DNA of 64,000 bases from Lichenicoccus sp965277665 (GCF_965277665.1 NZ_OZ255835.1:930001-994000); one strand, 5' to 3'; counted from the first letter of the stretch, positions 1 to 9,298 are shown. Made by a program: numbers and translations. Notes: a model not told the origin generated them from the letters alone.

Positions 1-420
1 CTCGGGGCGGAAGTTGCTGTTGCCGACCACCAGGGCGCGCGGCAGGATGCCGTCGGCCAGGATCTTCTGGTCGTGGTAGATGTCCCACAGGAAGTGGTTG
101 ATGGCGGTGACGCGCTGGATCACGCCGCGTTCGATGATGTCCCACTCCTTTGCGGTCAGCACGCGCGGGATCAGGTCGAACGGCAGGATGCGGTCGATCG
201 CGTCCCGGTCGGAATAGACCGTGAACGTGATCCCGAGATTGTACAGCTCCACCTCGGCGGTGGCGGCCCGGCGGCCGAGCTCGGCGAGGTCCATCCGGGA
301 CAGCCGCTCGCGGATCAGCGCGAGGTCGGGGTTGTCCGGCTCGAGCCCGTTCATCAGCTCGCAGAAGAAGCTGGAGTCATAGCCCTCGAGCAGGCCGCCG
401 GTGGGAGCCTGGCCGGTCAT
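1..420 (-). CDS. Circularly permuted ATP-grasp protein (DUF404/DUF407), N-terminal part
   Basis: The reverse strand reads an open frame from ATG at 420 that leaves the window at base 1, giving about 140 N-terminal residues. It contains the family-typical stretches DLAELGRRAATAEVELYNLG and WDIYHDQKILADG. Members of this circularly permuted ATP-grasp family are about 470-480 residues, so roughly 70% lies outside. They usually sit beside alpha-E and transglutaminase-like genes and probably ligate or modify a peptide-like substrate; the substrate is not known. No frameshift is seen. The next ATG candidates upstream are out of frame, so 420 is the natural start. Confidence 0.85.
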   Translation of the reverse strand, partial: MTGQAPTGGLLEGYDSSFFCELMNGLEPDNPDLALIRERLSRMDLAELGRRAATAEVELYNLGITFTVYSDRDAIDRILPFDLIPRVLTAKEWDIIERGVIQRVTAINHFLWDIYHDQKILADGILPRALVVGNSNFRPE

Positions 421-626
421 GCCGGGCTCGGTCTCGGGTGCCGGCGCTTGGGGGGGTCAGGCCGGCGCGGGCCGGGGATCAGGCGTAAGGAGAGCATTCC
501 GTCCACCTGCTGTGAGGCCGGGCTCTACGGAAGCAAGAAACGCACCGCAAGCCAAGCCCCATCTGGGGCGGGGCGGTTGTGGGGGGCGTTGCCGGGGAGG
601 GGGGTGTGGCCTTATGTGGGGGGCCG
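421..626. other. Intergenic region between ATP-grasp gene and tRNA-Ser
   Basis: This 206-base spacer is G-rich on the plus strand and has no coding signal with conserved features. It must hold the promoter of the minus-strand ATP-grasp gene and the promoter of tRNA-Ser. I could not assign clear -35/-10 boxes. Confidence 0.5.
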
Positions 627-716
627 GGATGGGTGGCCGAGTGGTTTAAGGCAGCGGTCTTGAAAACCGCCGTGCGTGTGAGCGTACCGTGGGTTCGAAT
701 CCCACCTCATCCGCCA
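627..716 (+). tRNA. tRNA-Ser (anticodon UGA)
   Basis: The cloverleaf folds cleanly. The acceptor stem GGATGGG (627-633) pairs with CTCATCC (706-712), followed by discriminator G and an encoded CCA at 714-716. The anticodon stem is 654-658 with 666-670; its 7-base loop CTTGAAA places TGA at 661-663. A long variable arm (type II tRNA, as expected for serine) precedes the T arm GTGGGTTCGAATCCCAC. Total length is 90 nt. An IS element begins 26 bases downstream, but the tRNA itself is intact. Confidence 0.97.
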
Positions 717-742
717 AGTTTGGCTGGTCCAGCCCGGAGAGA

Positions 743-776
743 TGGGTGACACTGTGTTCCTAAGACATGGGTGACA
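743..776 (+). repeat. IS481-type terminal inverted repeat, left
   Basis: Reading inward, this end contains GGTGACA, then GTTCC, then ACATGGGTGACA. The same blocks in the same order and spacing occur on the opposite strand at 1971-2008. The two ends differ at roughly a third of positions, so the repeat is imperfect. Confidence 0.7.
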
Positions 777-1945
777 ACCTCGTGCCGAACGGGTTGTCGA
801 TGGGTTGCAGGGTTCTCTGCTCGAGGTCGATATAGCCCAGATCGTAGTGCATGAAGCTGACGAGCCAAATGGCGTCGTCGACCTCCTTGAGCCCGACGAG
901 CTGGCCCGCGAGCACGGTTGAGATGTTGATCTTCTTGCACAGCATGCAGACGCGGCCGCAGGCGGTGACCGTGTGCTGCTTGTCGTGCAGCGGGTAGCTT
1001 AGTTCGGGTAGGCCGCCATACGGGCGTGTTGATGGCCGGTATCGGTCGGCGGGTAGCTGCATCTCGAGAGCTTCGTGCGGCCGCTCGGCATTGAAGTCCT
1101 GAACGAAGGCGTCGAACCGGGCCTGCTGCTGCAGTCTGTTCATGCCGGGCGGTCGGGTTGTCTCCTTCTTCAGCGTCAGATGCATGCGCTCGTGGCGGCC
1201 GTTTTGCTGCGGGTTGCCCGGCTTGATGCGTTTGATGGCGATGCCGAGGCGCAGCCACCAGACGGAGAGCTTGGAGAGGTTGAGCAGCGCATTGGGGCTG
1301 GCGAAGGGCACGCCGTTTTCGGGGCGGATGGCGTCCGGCAGGCCGCGCTCGGCGAACAGGCGCTGGAAGGCGGCGATGGCGCCTTCCTCGCGCACGGAGT
1401 CGAGCGCTTCGCAGAGCAGCAGGAAGTGCCAGGCGTGGTCGGTAACGGTGAGCGGGTAGCAGTAGCGGCTGTTGCCGAGGCGGAACTCGCCTTTGAAGTC
1501 AGCGCACCAGAGGTCGTTGGGGCGATTGCCGGCGGACAAGGGGGTGCCCTGGGCGCGGTTGCGGCGTCGGCCGAGGCGAGCGACCAGACCGTGGCGATCG
1601 AGCACGGCGTGGATGGTGCTTTGTGCGGGCAACCGGAGGTCCCCGGGCAGGCGGCGGACCAGCAGTTCGCGGATCTTGCGCCCACCCCCAGTGCGGCTTG
1701 CCGCGCTTGAGGCTGACGATGAGACCCTCGATCTGCGGCGGGAGCTGGTTGGGGTAGCGAACCGGGCGGCGGTACCGGTCGGCGAGGGCGTCGGCGCCCG
1801 CGTCCTTGTAGCGGCCGAGCAGCTTGTAGCCGGTTTTGCGCGAGATACCGAACTCGCGGCAGACGTCGGTCACCGCCTCTCCTTCAAGGAGGCGGCCGAC
1901 GAAGCGGAGGCGTTCTTCCATGGCCGAACACGCTTTCCACGGCAT
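760..1945 (-). pseudogene. IS481-family DDE transposase, frameshifted
   Basis: The N-terminal part (1945 down to about 1690) is an HTH domain containing CREFGISRKTGYKLLGRYK. The catalytic part continues in another frame (to 760) with LWCADFKGEF, GNPQQNGRHERMH and the usual C-terminal RPHEAL region. The switch falls at a run of five C (1685-1689, plus strand), where one extra base explains it. The second catalytic acid, normally Asp in an R-x-DNG motif, is Glu here (RPENG, about 1317-1322). Both changes point to an inactive enzyme. A sequencing slip could explain the first change but not the second. Confidence 0.85.
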
Positions 1946-1970
1946 TCACACCTCCCGCCCAAGGTCGGAA

Positions 1971-2008
1971 AGTGTTACCCATGTGTCCGGAACGCGATGT
2001 CACCTATG
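1971..2008 (-). repeat. IS481-type terminal inverted repeat, right
   Basis: On the minus strand this end reads aggtgacatcgcgttcc followed by acatgggtaaca, matching the left end core for core. It lies 25 bases upstream of the transposase start, the usual arrangement. Confidence 0.7.
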
Positions 2009-2205
2009 TCTCGGGTCGTACAGCTGCTTGCGGACCGGCAGGTTTTTACAGATGTACCTAAGTTGGCATTTGCCAGAACTAAACGATCCGGTTGACGATA
2101 TCCAGGTGGTAGAGAGCCGCCTCAATGTCTATTGTCCGACGAGATGTTAGGCTGACCTCCGGCATACTTGCGACCACCTTTTCGGCCAGCCTAGAAACTG
2201 TCCTG

Positions 2206-2211
2206 TATAAT
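2206..2211 (+). promoter_or_regulatory. Candidate -10 box for the first flippase gene
   Basis: A perfect TATAAT lies at 2206-2211, 16 bases before the ATG at 2228. The first in-frame ATG (2210) falls inside this box, which argues that translation starts at 2228. A convincing -35 box is not visible, so this rests on the -10 match and position. Confidence 0.35.
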
Positions 2212-2227
2212 GGGAGCCCGAGAGGCG

Positions 2228-3691
2228 ATGACGCTTCGCAAGGCCTTAGCTTGGTCAGTTTCCGGGCAATTCTCGGCAGCAGCCATCACCTTCGGCGGGT
2301 CCGTCGTGGTGGCACGCCTCCTGTCGCCGCGCGATCTCGGCGTGTATGCAGTCGCCGCTGCGATCATCACCGTGATCAACACAACGGCGGCCTTCGGCGT
2401 ATCGACCTACGTGATCCGTGCGAAGGAGCTGCTCCCAACTACGCTGAGCTCGGCGTTCACGCTCAATGGCATCTTGGCCTCAGCTGTAGCCCTGCTGATC
2501 TTCGGCGTCAGCGTGGCCCAGCGGGATCTGTTCCGGGCCGATGCGATCGCTCGGGTGCTCGCGCCATTGGCACTGGTCCCGCTCATTGCGATCTTCGAGT
2601 TCCGGCCGTCCGTCATGCTGCAGCGAGACATGAACTTCCGGATGTTGGGCCTGATCAGCGGCGGCAAAGCGCTCTGCGCCAACGTGTTTGTCATCGCGCT
2701 GGCACTGGACGGCTTCAGTTACATGAGCCTGGCCTACGGGTCGCTGGCGTCGAGCCTTTTCAGTGCGGCCGCCGCCTGCCTAGTAGGACGACGGCACATC
2801 GGATTCGCATTATCTCTGGCCGAGGCGCGCCAGATGACGGGCTTCGGCATCAAGATGATGTCAGTCGGCGGCATCAACACACTAGCTGCACGCCTCTCTG
2901 ACATCATTCTCGGTAATCTCCTGGGCCTTGCTGCTCTCGGCCTCTATTCGCGCGCCAGCAACCTGTCGTCGCAGATCTTCGATAATGTCTACGGCGCCAT
3001 CACACGCGTGCTGTTCGTCCAGCTCTCGGCCGAATATCGCGGGCGCGGCGTTCTGCGTGACGTTTTCCTACGCGGTTTTGAGATGATCACCGCGCTGATC
3101 TGGCCGATGCAGATCGGCCTGGCAGTCTTGGCGGGTCCGGCCATCTCTATTCTCTACGGCCAGAAATGGCTCAGCGCCGCCTTGCCGCTCTCGCTGTTGA
3201 TGTGCGCGCAGTTCGTCGTCGTCTGCTTCGGCATGAATTGGGAGTTGTTCGTTTTACGCAACGAGACCTCACGGATGGCGCGCTTCGAGCTGGCGCGCGC
3301 TGTGGTCGGCGTTGGGGCCTTCTCGATTGGCTGCCTCGTCAGCATCTCCTGCGCGGCCGTGGGACGCGTTGCCGAAAGTTTGTTCGGGCTGGCATTGTTT
3401 CTTCCACACATGACTCGCATTGCCGGAACGGAGCCCGGCGAACTGACCCGGATCTACCTGCGCAGCGCGGCGCTGACCTGCGTCGCGGTGGCGCCTTCCG
3501 TGCTCCTGATGATCGAGAGCGGATGGTCGCCGCGCACGCCACCATTGGCCATCGCCGGGACCATTCTGCTGGGAATCGCCCTCTGGGCATCCCTGCTTTG
3601 GGTTCAGGATCACCCGGTGCTGGCGGAGATCAAGCTGCTGGCCCGCAAAGCAAGGTCGCGCATGCCGGGCGCGGCTAGTAATGCGGCATGA
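2228..3691 (+). CDS. Polysaccharide flippase, MOP/Wzx type (first copy)
   Basis: This 487-residue protein is almost entirely hydrophobic helices. The N-terminal region resembles oligosaccharide flippases, with KALAWSVSGQFSAAAITFGG followed by ARLLSPRDLGVYAVAAAI. About 12-14 membrane segments are expected. By family it moves lipid-linked repeat units across the inner membrane. The start at 2228 (TLRKALAW after the Met) is preferred over 2210, which lies inside a -10-like TATAAT, and GAGAGG precedes 2228. The stop overlaps the next gene by ATGA, so the two are probably translated together. A second flippase lies at 16343. Confidence 0.85.
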   Translation: MTLRKALAWSVSGQFSAAAITFGGSVVVARLLSPRDLGVYAVAAAIITVINTTAAFGVSTYVIRAKELLPTTLSSAFTLNGILASAVALLIFGVSVAQRDLFRADAIARVLAPLALVPLIAIFEFRPSVMLQRDMNFRMLGLISGGKALCANVFVIALALDGFSYMSLAYGSLASSLFSAAAACLVGRRHIGFALSLAEARQMTGFGIKMMSVGGINTLAARLSDIILGNLLGLAALGLYSRASNLSSQIFDNVYGAITRVLFVQLSAEYRGRGVLRDVFLRGFEMITALIWPMQIGLAVLAGPAISILYGQKWLSAALPLSLLMCAQFVVVCFGMNWELFVLRNETSRMARFELARAVVGVGAFSIGCLVSISCAAVGRVAESLFGLALFLPHMTRIAGTEPGELTRIYLRSAALTCVAVAPSVLLMIESGWSPRTPPLAIAGTILLGIALWASLLWVQDHPVLAEIKLLARKARSRMPGAASNAA

Positions 3692-4764
3692 AGATCACCA
3701 TTGCGCTGCCGGCCTATTTCAACCATCCGAGCGGCGGCTATACGGTGCATTATACATACGCCAGGCTTCTCGCCGACAGGGGCCACGATGTCACCGTGAT
3801 CTTCCCTAGAAGCCTCGAAAGCGATGCCGACGATCTGACTGCCCGATTGAAAGCCCCCGTCTGGGCTTTCCGCGCGCGCCTCAAGAACCGGCCGTTGGTG
3901 CCGGCCCTGGTTTCAGCAGGACGCGTCCGAACACGGCTCATTCGCAGCTTCTCGCCCAGCCAGTTGCCTGACGCCGACTTGTTGATCGCGACATCATGGC
4001 ACACAGCGGAGGCTCTGGCTGCTGTGGCTGCGAGGTACGGACGGAAATACTACATCGTCTACGATTATGAATTCGTCATGACCAGCGAGTCCACGATCCG
4101 GGACCGGATCGAGGCAACCTACCGTATGCCGTTCCATATCATCGCGACGTCGACAATCGTTGCTGAGATGGTGCGGCGCTGTGGCGGCAAACCGATTGCG
4201 ACAATTCCGTGTGGACTCGATTTCACCGAGTTCGGGGTCGACCGGCCTTCCGATCAACGCGAACCGCTCACTGTTGGGTTTCCACTTCGCCCGCAGTCGT
4301 TCAAGGGCGCGGATGACGCGTTTGCGGCTTCAGTCATCCTGCGCGAGCGCCTCGGCGAAACACTACGCGTGACCGCGTTCGGAGCTAAGCGCGGGGCATT
4401 GCCCGATTGGATTGCCTGGGTGGACTATCCCAATCAGGTCGAGCTCCGCCGGTTCTACAACCAGCAAGCCGTATTCATGGTGCCGTCGCATTTCGAAGGC
4501 TGGGGGCTTCCGGGCGTCGAAGCACTGGCGTGCGGGGCAGCGCTCGTGACCACAGATAATGGGGGCTGCATGGATTACGCTCGCGATGGCCAGACTGCTA
4601 TCGTAGTACCACCTCGCAATCCGCCGGCTCTGGCCGATGGTGTCATCCGATTGCTAACTGATACTACCTACCGGCTGCGGTTAGCGCAGGCCGGACATGA
4701 GTTCGTTCAGCGCTTCACCTGGGACGATGCGGTCGAGCGGTTGGCACAGCAACTCGGCGCCTGA
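3688..4764 (+). CDS. Glycosyltransferase family 4
   Basis: A 358-residue GT-B fold enzyme. The N-terminal part starts MKITIALPAYFNHPSGGYT, with the Gly-rich loop found in GT4 enzymes. The C-terminal nucleotide-sugar half has an E-x7-E motif (HFEGWGLPGVEALACG, about residues 265-280). It probably adds a hexose to the lipid-linked EPS unit; donor and linkage cannot be read from sequence. It overlaps the flippase by 4 bases and ends 171 bases before a convergent glycosyltransferase gene. Confidence 0.87.
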   Translation: MKITIALPAYFNHPSGGYTVHYTYARLLADRGHDVTVIFPRSLESDADDLTARLKAPVWAFRARLKNRPLVPALVSAGRVRTRLIRSFSPSQLPDADLLIATSWHTAEALAAVAARYGRKYYIVYDYEFVMTSESTIRDRIEATYRMPFHIIATSTIVAEMVRRCGGKPIATIPCGLDFTEFGVDRPSDQREPLTVGFPLRPQSFKGADDAFAASVILRERLGETLRVTAFGAKRGALPDWIAWVDYPNQVELRRFYNQQAVFMVPSHFEGWGLPGVEALACGAALVTTDNGGCMDYARDGQTAIVVPPRNPPALADGVIRLLTDTTYRLRLAQAGHEFVQRFTWDDAVERLAQQLGA

Positions 4765-4935
4765 AACACGGCGCGGACCTAAAATGGATACCGGTTGTGA
4801 TTCCAGACCCTCTACTGGAGGAGGCTCCGTGGAGCCATGGGCCCGGCAGTATTTGAACGGAGGACGCGGCAAGATACTGCGGTAAACTGGCTCGCTCCGA
4901 ACGCCCAGCCTGACTCAAGTCATTTCTTTCAAGTT

Positions 4936-6003
4936 TTAAGCAATGCGTTGGCAATTGGCGTCACCAAAACTTGTACTTGTAGTCAAACGCGAAATCACTC
5001 TGCCTAGAAGCACACCTAAAACGACATCTCTGACCAGACCCCTGCTGCCGAAGCTCCATCTCCCTCGATCTCTATATGTGCCGATTTGTAGAAGCCTTAA
5101 AAGCGCTCGCAATCGGTTCAGAAACCTGATGTCCTTGTAGGCTTTCGCTCTTAAATCATAAAGTTCGGCTAATTCTTTATAAGCCTGCTGACCTTTTAAT
5201 GCGCGTGCTTTCCAGACGTCAGCTTTGTTCAGCCGTTCTGCTAGAGACGAGAAAACGGTCGCATTCGATCGGCAGACTGAGGCGAGGATGACGAACGCTT
5301 CAGAGCGGTTTTTCAAACGTTTCCGAAGCCGCTTTAGAAGTGGGAGACGCGCCTGCTCGGCTCCGTAGATGTTGGTCGCATGCTGGCGGTAGCCAGCTAA
5401 ATCTCTGTCGATGAAAACAACCTCGCCAAGCTCTCGCGCTAGAAGTGCAACCCATTGGTCATGCGCGTATCTTGCGGAGGGCTTGTTGAAGTCAATAGAT
5501 AATTGCCGAAGCTCTTCATGAATTAGTAAATCCTTTCGGAAAGCAGTAAGGAAGCCGGCAGGAGTTTGCCATGGGTTTCTCAATTTCGCGCAAGTAAATT
5601 TCCCTACTTTAGAGCCGTTTTCGTCGATTAGAAAGGCTTTGTGATAGCACAATAAAACTCCGGCTCCGGTAAACCCGTCCCGAAGGCGCTCTATTTTCTC
5701 GGGATGCCAAATGTCGTCTTGGTCACAGAACAGAATCACCTCTGAAGAGCAAGATGAAGCAGCTTTGATGAAATTATCGCGATAGCCTAATCGCGCCTGA
5801 TTGTTTATTAGAAGAACCGTAAAGGGTGCTCTCGAAGCAAACTCTCTAACAATATCCACGGTTCCGTCTGTGGAGCAATCATCACTAATTACAACTTCAT
5901 CCGGCAGTATCGACTGTGCACCCAAGCTTTCGAGCAGAGGTCGCAGGAACTTCTCTCCGTTGTAGGTGGCGAGAGCGACCGACGTCTCTATTGCTTGAGC
6001 CAT
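4936..6003 (-). CDS. Glycosyltransferase family 2, AT-rich and probably acquired
   Basis: This 355-residue GT-A enzyme has the N-terminal SVALATYNGEKFL, a VVISDDCSTDGT nucleotide-binding segment and the metal-binding DQDD (ILFCDQDDIWHPEK, about residues 87-100). It resembles rhamnosyltransferase-type GT2 proteins. The ATG at 6003 is chosen; a TTG two codons upstream is less likely. Base composition is clearly AT-richer than any neighbour and codon use is relaxed (many TTA, AAA, ATA), a sign of recent transfer. It is the last gene of the minus-strand EPS operon, 18 bases after the preceding gene. Confidence 0.88.
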   Translation of the reverse strand: MAQAIETSVALATYNGEKFLRPLLESLGAQSILPDEVVISDDCSTDGTVDIVREFASRAPFTVLLINNQARLGYRDNFIKAASSCSSEVILFCDQDDIWHPEKIERLRDGFTGAGVLLCYHKAFLIDENGSKVGKFTCAKLRNPWQTPAGFLTAFRKDLLIHEELRQLSIDFNKPSARYAHDQWVALLARELGEVVFIDRDLAGYRQHATNIYGAEQARLPLLKRLRKRLKNRSEAFVILASVCRSNATVFSSLAERLNKADVWKARALKGQQAYKELAELYDLRAKAYKDIRFLNRLRALLRLLQIGTYRDRGRWSFGSRGLVRDVVLGVLLGRVISRLTTSTSFGDANCQRIA

Positions 6004-6021
6004 TGTCAAACTCTGATAGGG

Positions 6022-6879
6022 TCATTTTTTATAGTGCCTGATGGTCCGCTCAACGCTCGGTACAGCCTGTTTCAACAGACCCTTGATACCTAGGTCGCCG
6101 CCCGACTTGCGGAGGCGAAAATTCTCTATCATCTGCCGCATGATTGCAACCGGGTAGGGCTCGTCGAACAACTCAAGAACCCCGTCGGACTGGAAATGGA
6201 CGTGCAGGAAAGAACCTACCGGCGGTGCATGCTTCTTCCAGATGCCTAGTCTGTCGACGATGTTGTTCCAGAGATGCAAGCCCCAGGCATCCTCTGTGAC
6301 GGCAGCGCATTCGTTCGCATACTCTGGGAGGAAAGCCTTCCAGAAGTCATCATGCGGGATGGCGAAGAAGCGTCCCGGCGAATAGGCCTCGTTCATGAGG
6401 CCCCGGCCAAAGACCTTTGTCAGCAGGATCGGGCCGGTTTCCCCCCAAATGAGGTTACGATCCATGGCGGCTTCGGCCCGCTCAATTAGGAGGTCCAGCT
6501 TTGCGCCGCGTGGCAGCCGCATGATCGCTCCGCAGACACTCGACCTTCTCTCTTTCGCCAGAACCAACGGGGGAAGAACCTCGCTGAAGCTCCGCAGAAG
6601 GACCATATCGGCATCGACCCAGATCTGGTCCGTCTTCTTGAACAGGTTATAGCGGAAGTAGTCCGTGAAATGACTGAGGTTCGGCTTGCCGTCATAGATG
6701 AAGCGACGTGTATAGCTCTCATCGACAATCTCGCCGGCGTCTCTCAGAATCACACCCTCGGGGACGTCAACCGTGGCGTGGCTAAAAAGCGTTAGCGGAT
6801 AGCCGCGCTTTGTATAGGAAAGCAGGCAAGCTGCCTCCATCGGGCTAAGAGCGCCCTTCCAGAACGTAGCAAAGCGCAT
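6022..6879 (-). CDS. DXD-motif glycosyltransferase (GT32-like)
   Basis: A 285-residue protein with the DXD-type metal site DQIWVDADMVLL (about residues 84-95) followed by a GxxGPxLLT-like segment (WGETGPILLTKVFG), as in capsular sugar-binding DXD transferases. A HLWNN segment near residue 203 also fits the GT32 group. It starts with MRFATFWKGALSPMEAACLL and has no signal peptide or membrane segment, so it is probably cytoplasmic and acts on the lipid-linked EPS unit. GC content lies between that of the AT-rich downstream gene and the rest of the cluster. Confidence 0.75.
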   Translation of the reverse strand: MRFATFWKGALSPMEAACLLSYTKRGYPLTLFSHATVDVPEGVILRDAGEIVDESYTRRFIYDGKPNLSHFTDYFRYNLFKKTDQIWVDADMVLLRSFSEVLPPLVLAKERRSSVCGAIMRLPRGAKLDLLIERAEAAMDRNLIWGETGPILLTKVFGRGLMNEAYSPGRFFAIPHDDFWKAFLPEYANECAAVTEDAWGLHLWNNIVDRLGIWKKHAPPVGSFLHVHFQSDGVLELFDEPYPVAIMRQMIENFRLRKSGGDLGIKGLLKQAVPSVERTIRHYKK

Positions 6880-6967
6880 GTCTCATGTTCCTAGGCATAG
6901 CCGGTGGGAGGATAATGGGTGAGACGTCTGGAGCCTACCAGGGGTGATGCACCTGCAGGCAAGCTCT

Positions 6968-8050
6968 TCATGCCGGCCGAAGGGAAGCATCGAGTATTCG
7001 CAAGGTTTTGGCTATCCGCACCGGCCGGCTGCTCGGAATATAGCGCCAGGAGATAAGAAGCTTTGCGAGGCGCGCGGGAGCGACCGCAACCAGCAAGATC
7101 CAGAACACCAGGACCGCGCTTGCGGTCAACGCCAGACCTTGGGGAGAACAACCGGCCCGAATGGCATCATAGATAATCCGCCCGCGACTGTCAGAGGTAA
7201 TCGGATGCCGCTTGGCTGCAAACCTGAAGGAGACGATCCGATAGGCGGCGAAGGACAGACTTCGGAAGATCGCCTTGCTGTCAATCCTCATGCCACGAGA
7301 ACGCGCGATCTGCTGTGCAAAGGTGAAGCGCTTCCTGGCGCGTTCTATGTCCCGAACGGTCAGGTCGACGTTGAACTCCACCATCTGGGAATCGTTCTTG
7401 CCGTGCATCCGGTAATACACCAGCGGTAGCGCCAGGGTTTCGACGTCGCCGAAATAGGCTGCTGTTGCGAGGCACGGAGAATCCACGAAGTCCCACCGAC
7501 CTTCTTCCAGTGGAAAAATATTGTCCAGAAAGCAGCGAGCGTAGATGTTGCCGGAACCGGGTGGGGTAGGATAGGCGCTCGTACGCGTCGCCCAGCGCCT
7601 GATGAGCACCGGCGTTGGCGGGACCTTGTATTGCGGAAAGACCGTCCCCAGGGAGTTGCCCTTGGCATCTACCCTGAGCATTTGGCTCTGGATTTTGCTG
7701 ACTCCAGGCCCCCACTTCTTGGCGGCTTCCTGCAGCAGGTCGGGATGCAGCATGTCGTCGGAGTCGAGAAAGATGATCCACTCCCCACGCGAAGCGGCGT
7801 AGCCATTGTTGCACGCGCCCACCTGCCCCTGATTGCTCTGGAACAAAGCGGATACTCTGTCGCCATAGGACGCGATGACCTGCCGCGAGCGATCTGTTGA
7901 GCCGTCATCGACGACGATCACCTCGACATCCGGCCACCGAAGCGCCAGCGCGCTGTCGATCGCCGCTGCGATGAAGTCCGCATAGTTGTAGTTGGCGATA
8001 ATTACTGAGACCGGAACGGTGTCGGGTTTTTCGGTCGGCAGTGTCGGCAT
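6968..8050 (-). CDS. Glycosyltransferase family 2 with C-terminal membrane segment
   Basis: A 360-residue GT2 enzyme with VSVIIANYNYADFI at the N terminus, VIVVDDGSTDRSRQV, and the metal site IIFLDSDDMLHP (about residues 93-104). A YRMHGKN segment and a hydrophobic stretch near residues 305-325 (SAVLVFWILLVAVAP) follow. The C-terminal half matches the GT2 protein at 17839-18981 in layout, so the two are paralogues. It lies mid-operon between a GT4 gene and a GT32-like gene. Acceptor and donor are unknown. Confidence 0.88.
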   Translation of the reverse strand: MPTLPTEKPDTVPVSVIIANYNYADFIAAAIDSALALRWPDVEVIVVDDGSTDRSRQVIASYGDRVSALFQSNQGQVGACNNGYAASRGEWIIFLDSDDMLHPDLLQEAAKKWGPGVSKIQSQMLRVDAKGNSLGTVFPQYKVPPTPVLIRRWATRTSAYPTPPGSGNIYARCFLDNIFPLEEGRWDFVDSPCLATAAYFGDVETLALPLVYYRMHGKNDSQMVEFNVDLTVRDIERARKRFTFAQQIARSRGMRIDSKAIFRSLSFAAYRIVSFRFAAKRHPITSDSRGRIIYDAIRAGCSPQGLALTASAVLVFWILLVAVAPARLAKLLISWRYIPSSRPVRIAKTLRILDASLRPA

Positions 8051-8070
8051 GCTCAGGCGGCTCCCATCGG

Positions 8071-9255
8071 TCAGGCAGCAATCGGTTTCTGAAGGGCGCC
8101 CGGGCGCGCACCCGCGCGCCGGTTTTCGTGATGCGCCGTCGCATTGCGTACGACGCGCTCGATGCTGGCGCGAAACGCCATGGTCGAAAACCGGGCGGCG
8201 TTCTGCTGACAGCTTGCCGCACCGAATCTCTCCTGGTGTGCCTCGAAACGCTCGACCGCCTCCGTGACCGAGGCCGCCGTCTGGTGCCGGAACAGAATGC
8301 CGGTCGGTGCTGTCGCGGCCTCGGTGTCGTCGATCACGATGTCCCGCGCGCCCCCGGCGCCAAACGTGATCACCGGAGTGCCGCAGGCCTGCGCCTCGAC
8401 CAGGGTGATGCCGAAATCCTCCTCGGCAGCGAACACGAACGCCCGCGCCGACTGCATCAAACGCACAAGTTCAGCCTTCGGCACCGGCGGCCGAATTTCG
8501 ATGTTCGCGCAGCGTCGTGCGGCATTGAGCACGCGTTGCAGCCCCGGCCCGGACCCAACGACGATCAGGTGGCGCTTCGGCATCTGGGCGAACGCCTCGA
8601 CGATCAACTCGACACGCTTGTAGGGCACGAATCGGCTGGCAACGAGATACGCCTCGCGTAGACCATACCCGGGCACGAATTCATTCACCGCCACAGGGGG
8701 AGGCACCGTCACCGCCTCGCGGCGATACACCTTGCGGACGCGATCGGCGATGTAGTTGGAATTCGCCACGAACACATCGACGCCGAGTGCGGTGCGAGCG
8801 TCCCAGCCGCGCAGCCTGTGCAGCAGCAGCCGCGCATACAGCCCCTTCAAGCCACGCTCCAGATTGCCCTCGCGCAAGTATTGCGCCTGCAGGTCCCAGG
8901 CATAGCGCATCGGCGAATGCACGTAGCTGACATGCACCTGGTTCGGCCCTGTGATGACGCCCTTGGCGACGGAGTGGCTGCTGGAAATGATCAGGTCATA
9001 GCCGGACATGTCGAGCTGCTCGATCGCCAGTGGCATCAGCCCGATGAAATGCCGGAAATACCTGCGTGCGAAGGGCAGGCGCTGGATGAAGGTGGTCTTC
9101 ACCGGGCGCCCCTGCAGGAACCCACGCTCCTCCTTTGGCACGAAATCGACCACGGCGAACAGGTCCGCCTCGGGGTACATCAGCAGCAGTTGCTCGAACA
9201 CCCGCTCGGAGCCGGCATAATGTTCGAGCCAGTCATGGACCAGTGCGACCCTCAT
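8071..9255 (-). CDS. Glycosyltransferase family 4, WbaZ-like
   Basis: A 394-residue GT-B enzyme beginning MRVALVHDWLEHYAGSERV, as in WbaZ/AceA-like mannosyltransferases. It has HVSYVHSPMRYAWD in the N-terminal domain and AEEDFGITLVEAQACGTPV in the C-terminal domain, with the E-x7-E pair. The family commonly uses GDP-mannose, which is an inference here. The gene sits 20 bases upstream of a GT2 gene and 43 bases downstream of another GT4 gene on the same strand, in the operon that starts with the Wzc-like gene. Confidence 0.87.
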   Translation of the reverse strand: MRVALVHDWLEHYAGSERVFEQLLLMYPEADLFAVVDFVPKEERGFLQGRPVKTTFIQRLPFARRYFRHFIGLMPLAIEQLDMSGYDLIISSSHSVAKGVITGPNQVHVSYVHSPMRYAWDLQAQYLREGNLERGLKGLYARLLLHRLRGWDARTALGVDVFVANSNYIADRVRKVYRREAVTVPPPVAVNEFVPGYGLREAYLVASRFVPYKRVELIVEAFAQMPKRHLIVVGSGPGLQRVLNAARRCANIEIRPPVPKAELVRLMQSARAFVFAAEEDFGITLVEAQACGTPVITFGAGGARDIVIDDTEAATAPTGILFRHQTAASVTEAVERFEAHQERFGAASCQQNAARFSTMAFRASIERVVRNATAHHENRRAGARPGALQKPIAA

Positions 9256-9298
9256 CGGACCTATCGCTTTCCAACACCATCAAGATAAAGGTTCGACG

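Larger units (their letters stand above)
743..2008 (-). mobile_element. IS481-family insertion sequence, degenerate
   Basis: The element of about 1.27 kb is bounded by imperfect inverted repeats: near 743-776 (tgggtgacactgtgttcc, then acatgggtgaca) and, inverted, near 1971-2008. Matching cores are GGTGACA, GTTCC and ACATGGGT. The single transposase gene on the minus strand is broken by a frameshift and has a changed catalytic residue. It inserted just beyond the 3' end of tRNA-Ser. I do not see a clear target duplication. It marks the left edge of the polysaccharide locus. Confidence 0.8.

Noticed and set aside
690..716. tRNA-Ser 3' end as an integration site for an island
   Set aside because: I found no second copy of the tRNA 3' end within the window and no integrase gene; only an IS is adjacent.
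760..1945. Programmed frameshift in the IS481 transposase
   Set aside because: IS481 elements normally use one frame, and the catalytic Asp is also changed, so decay is the simpler reading.
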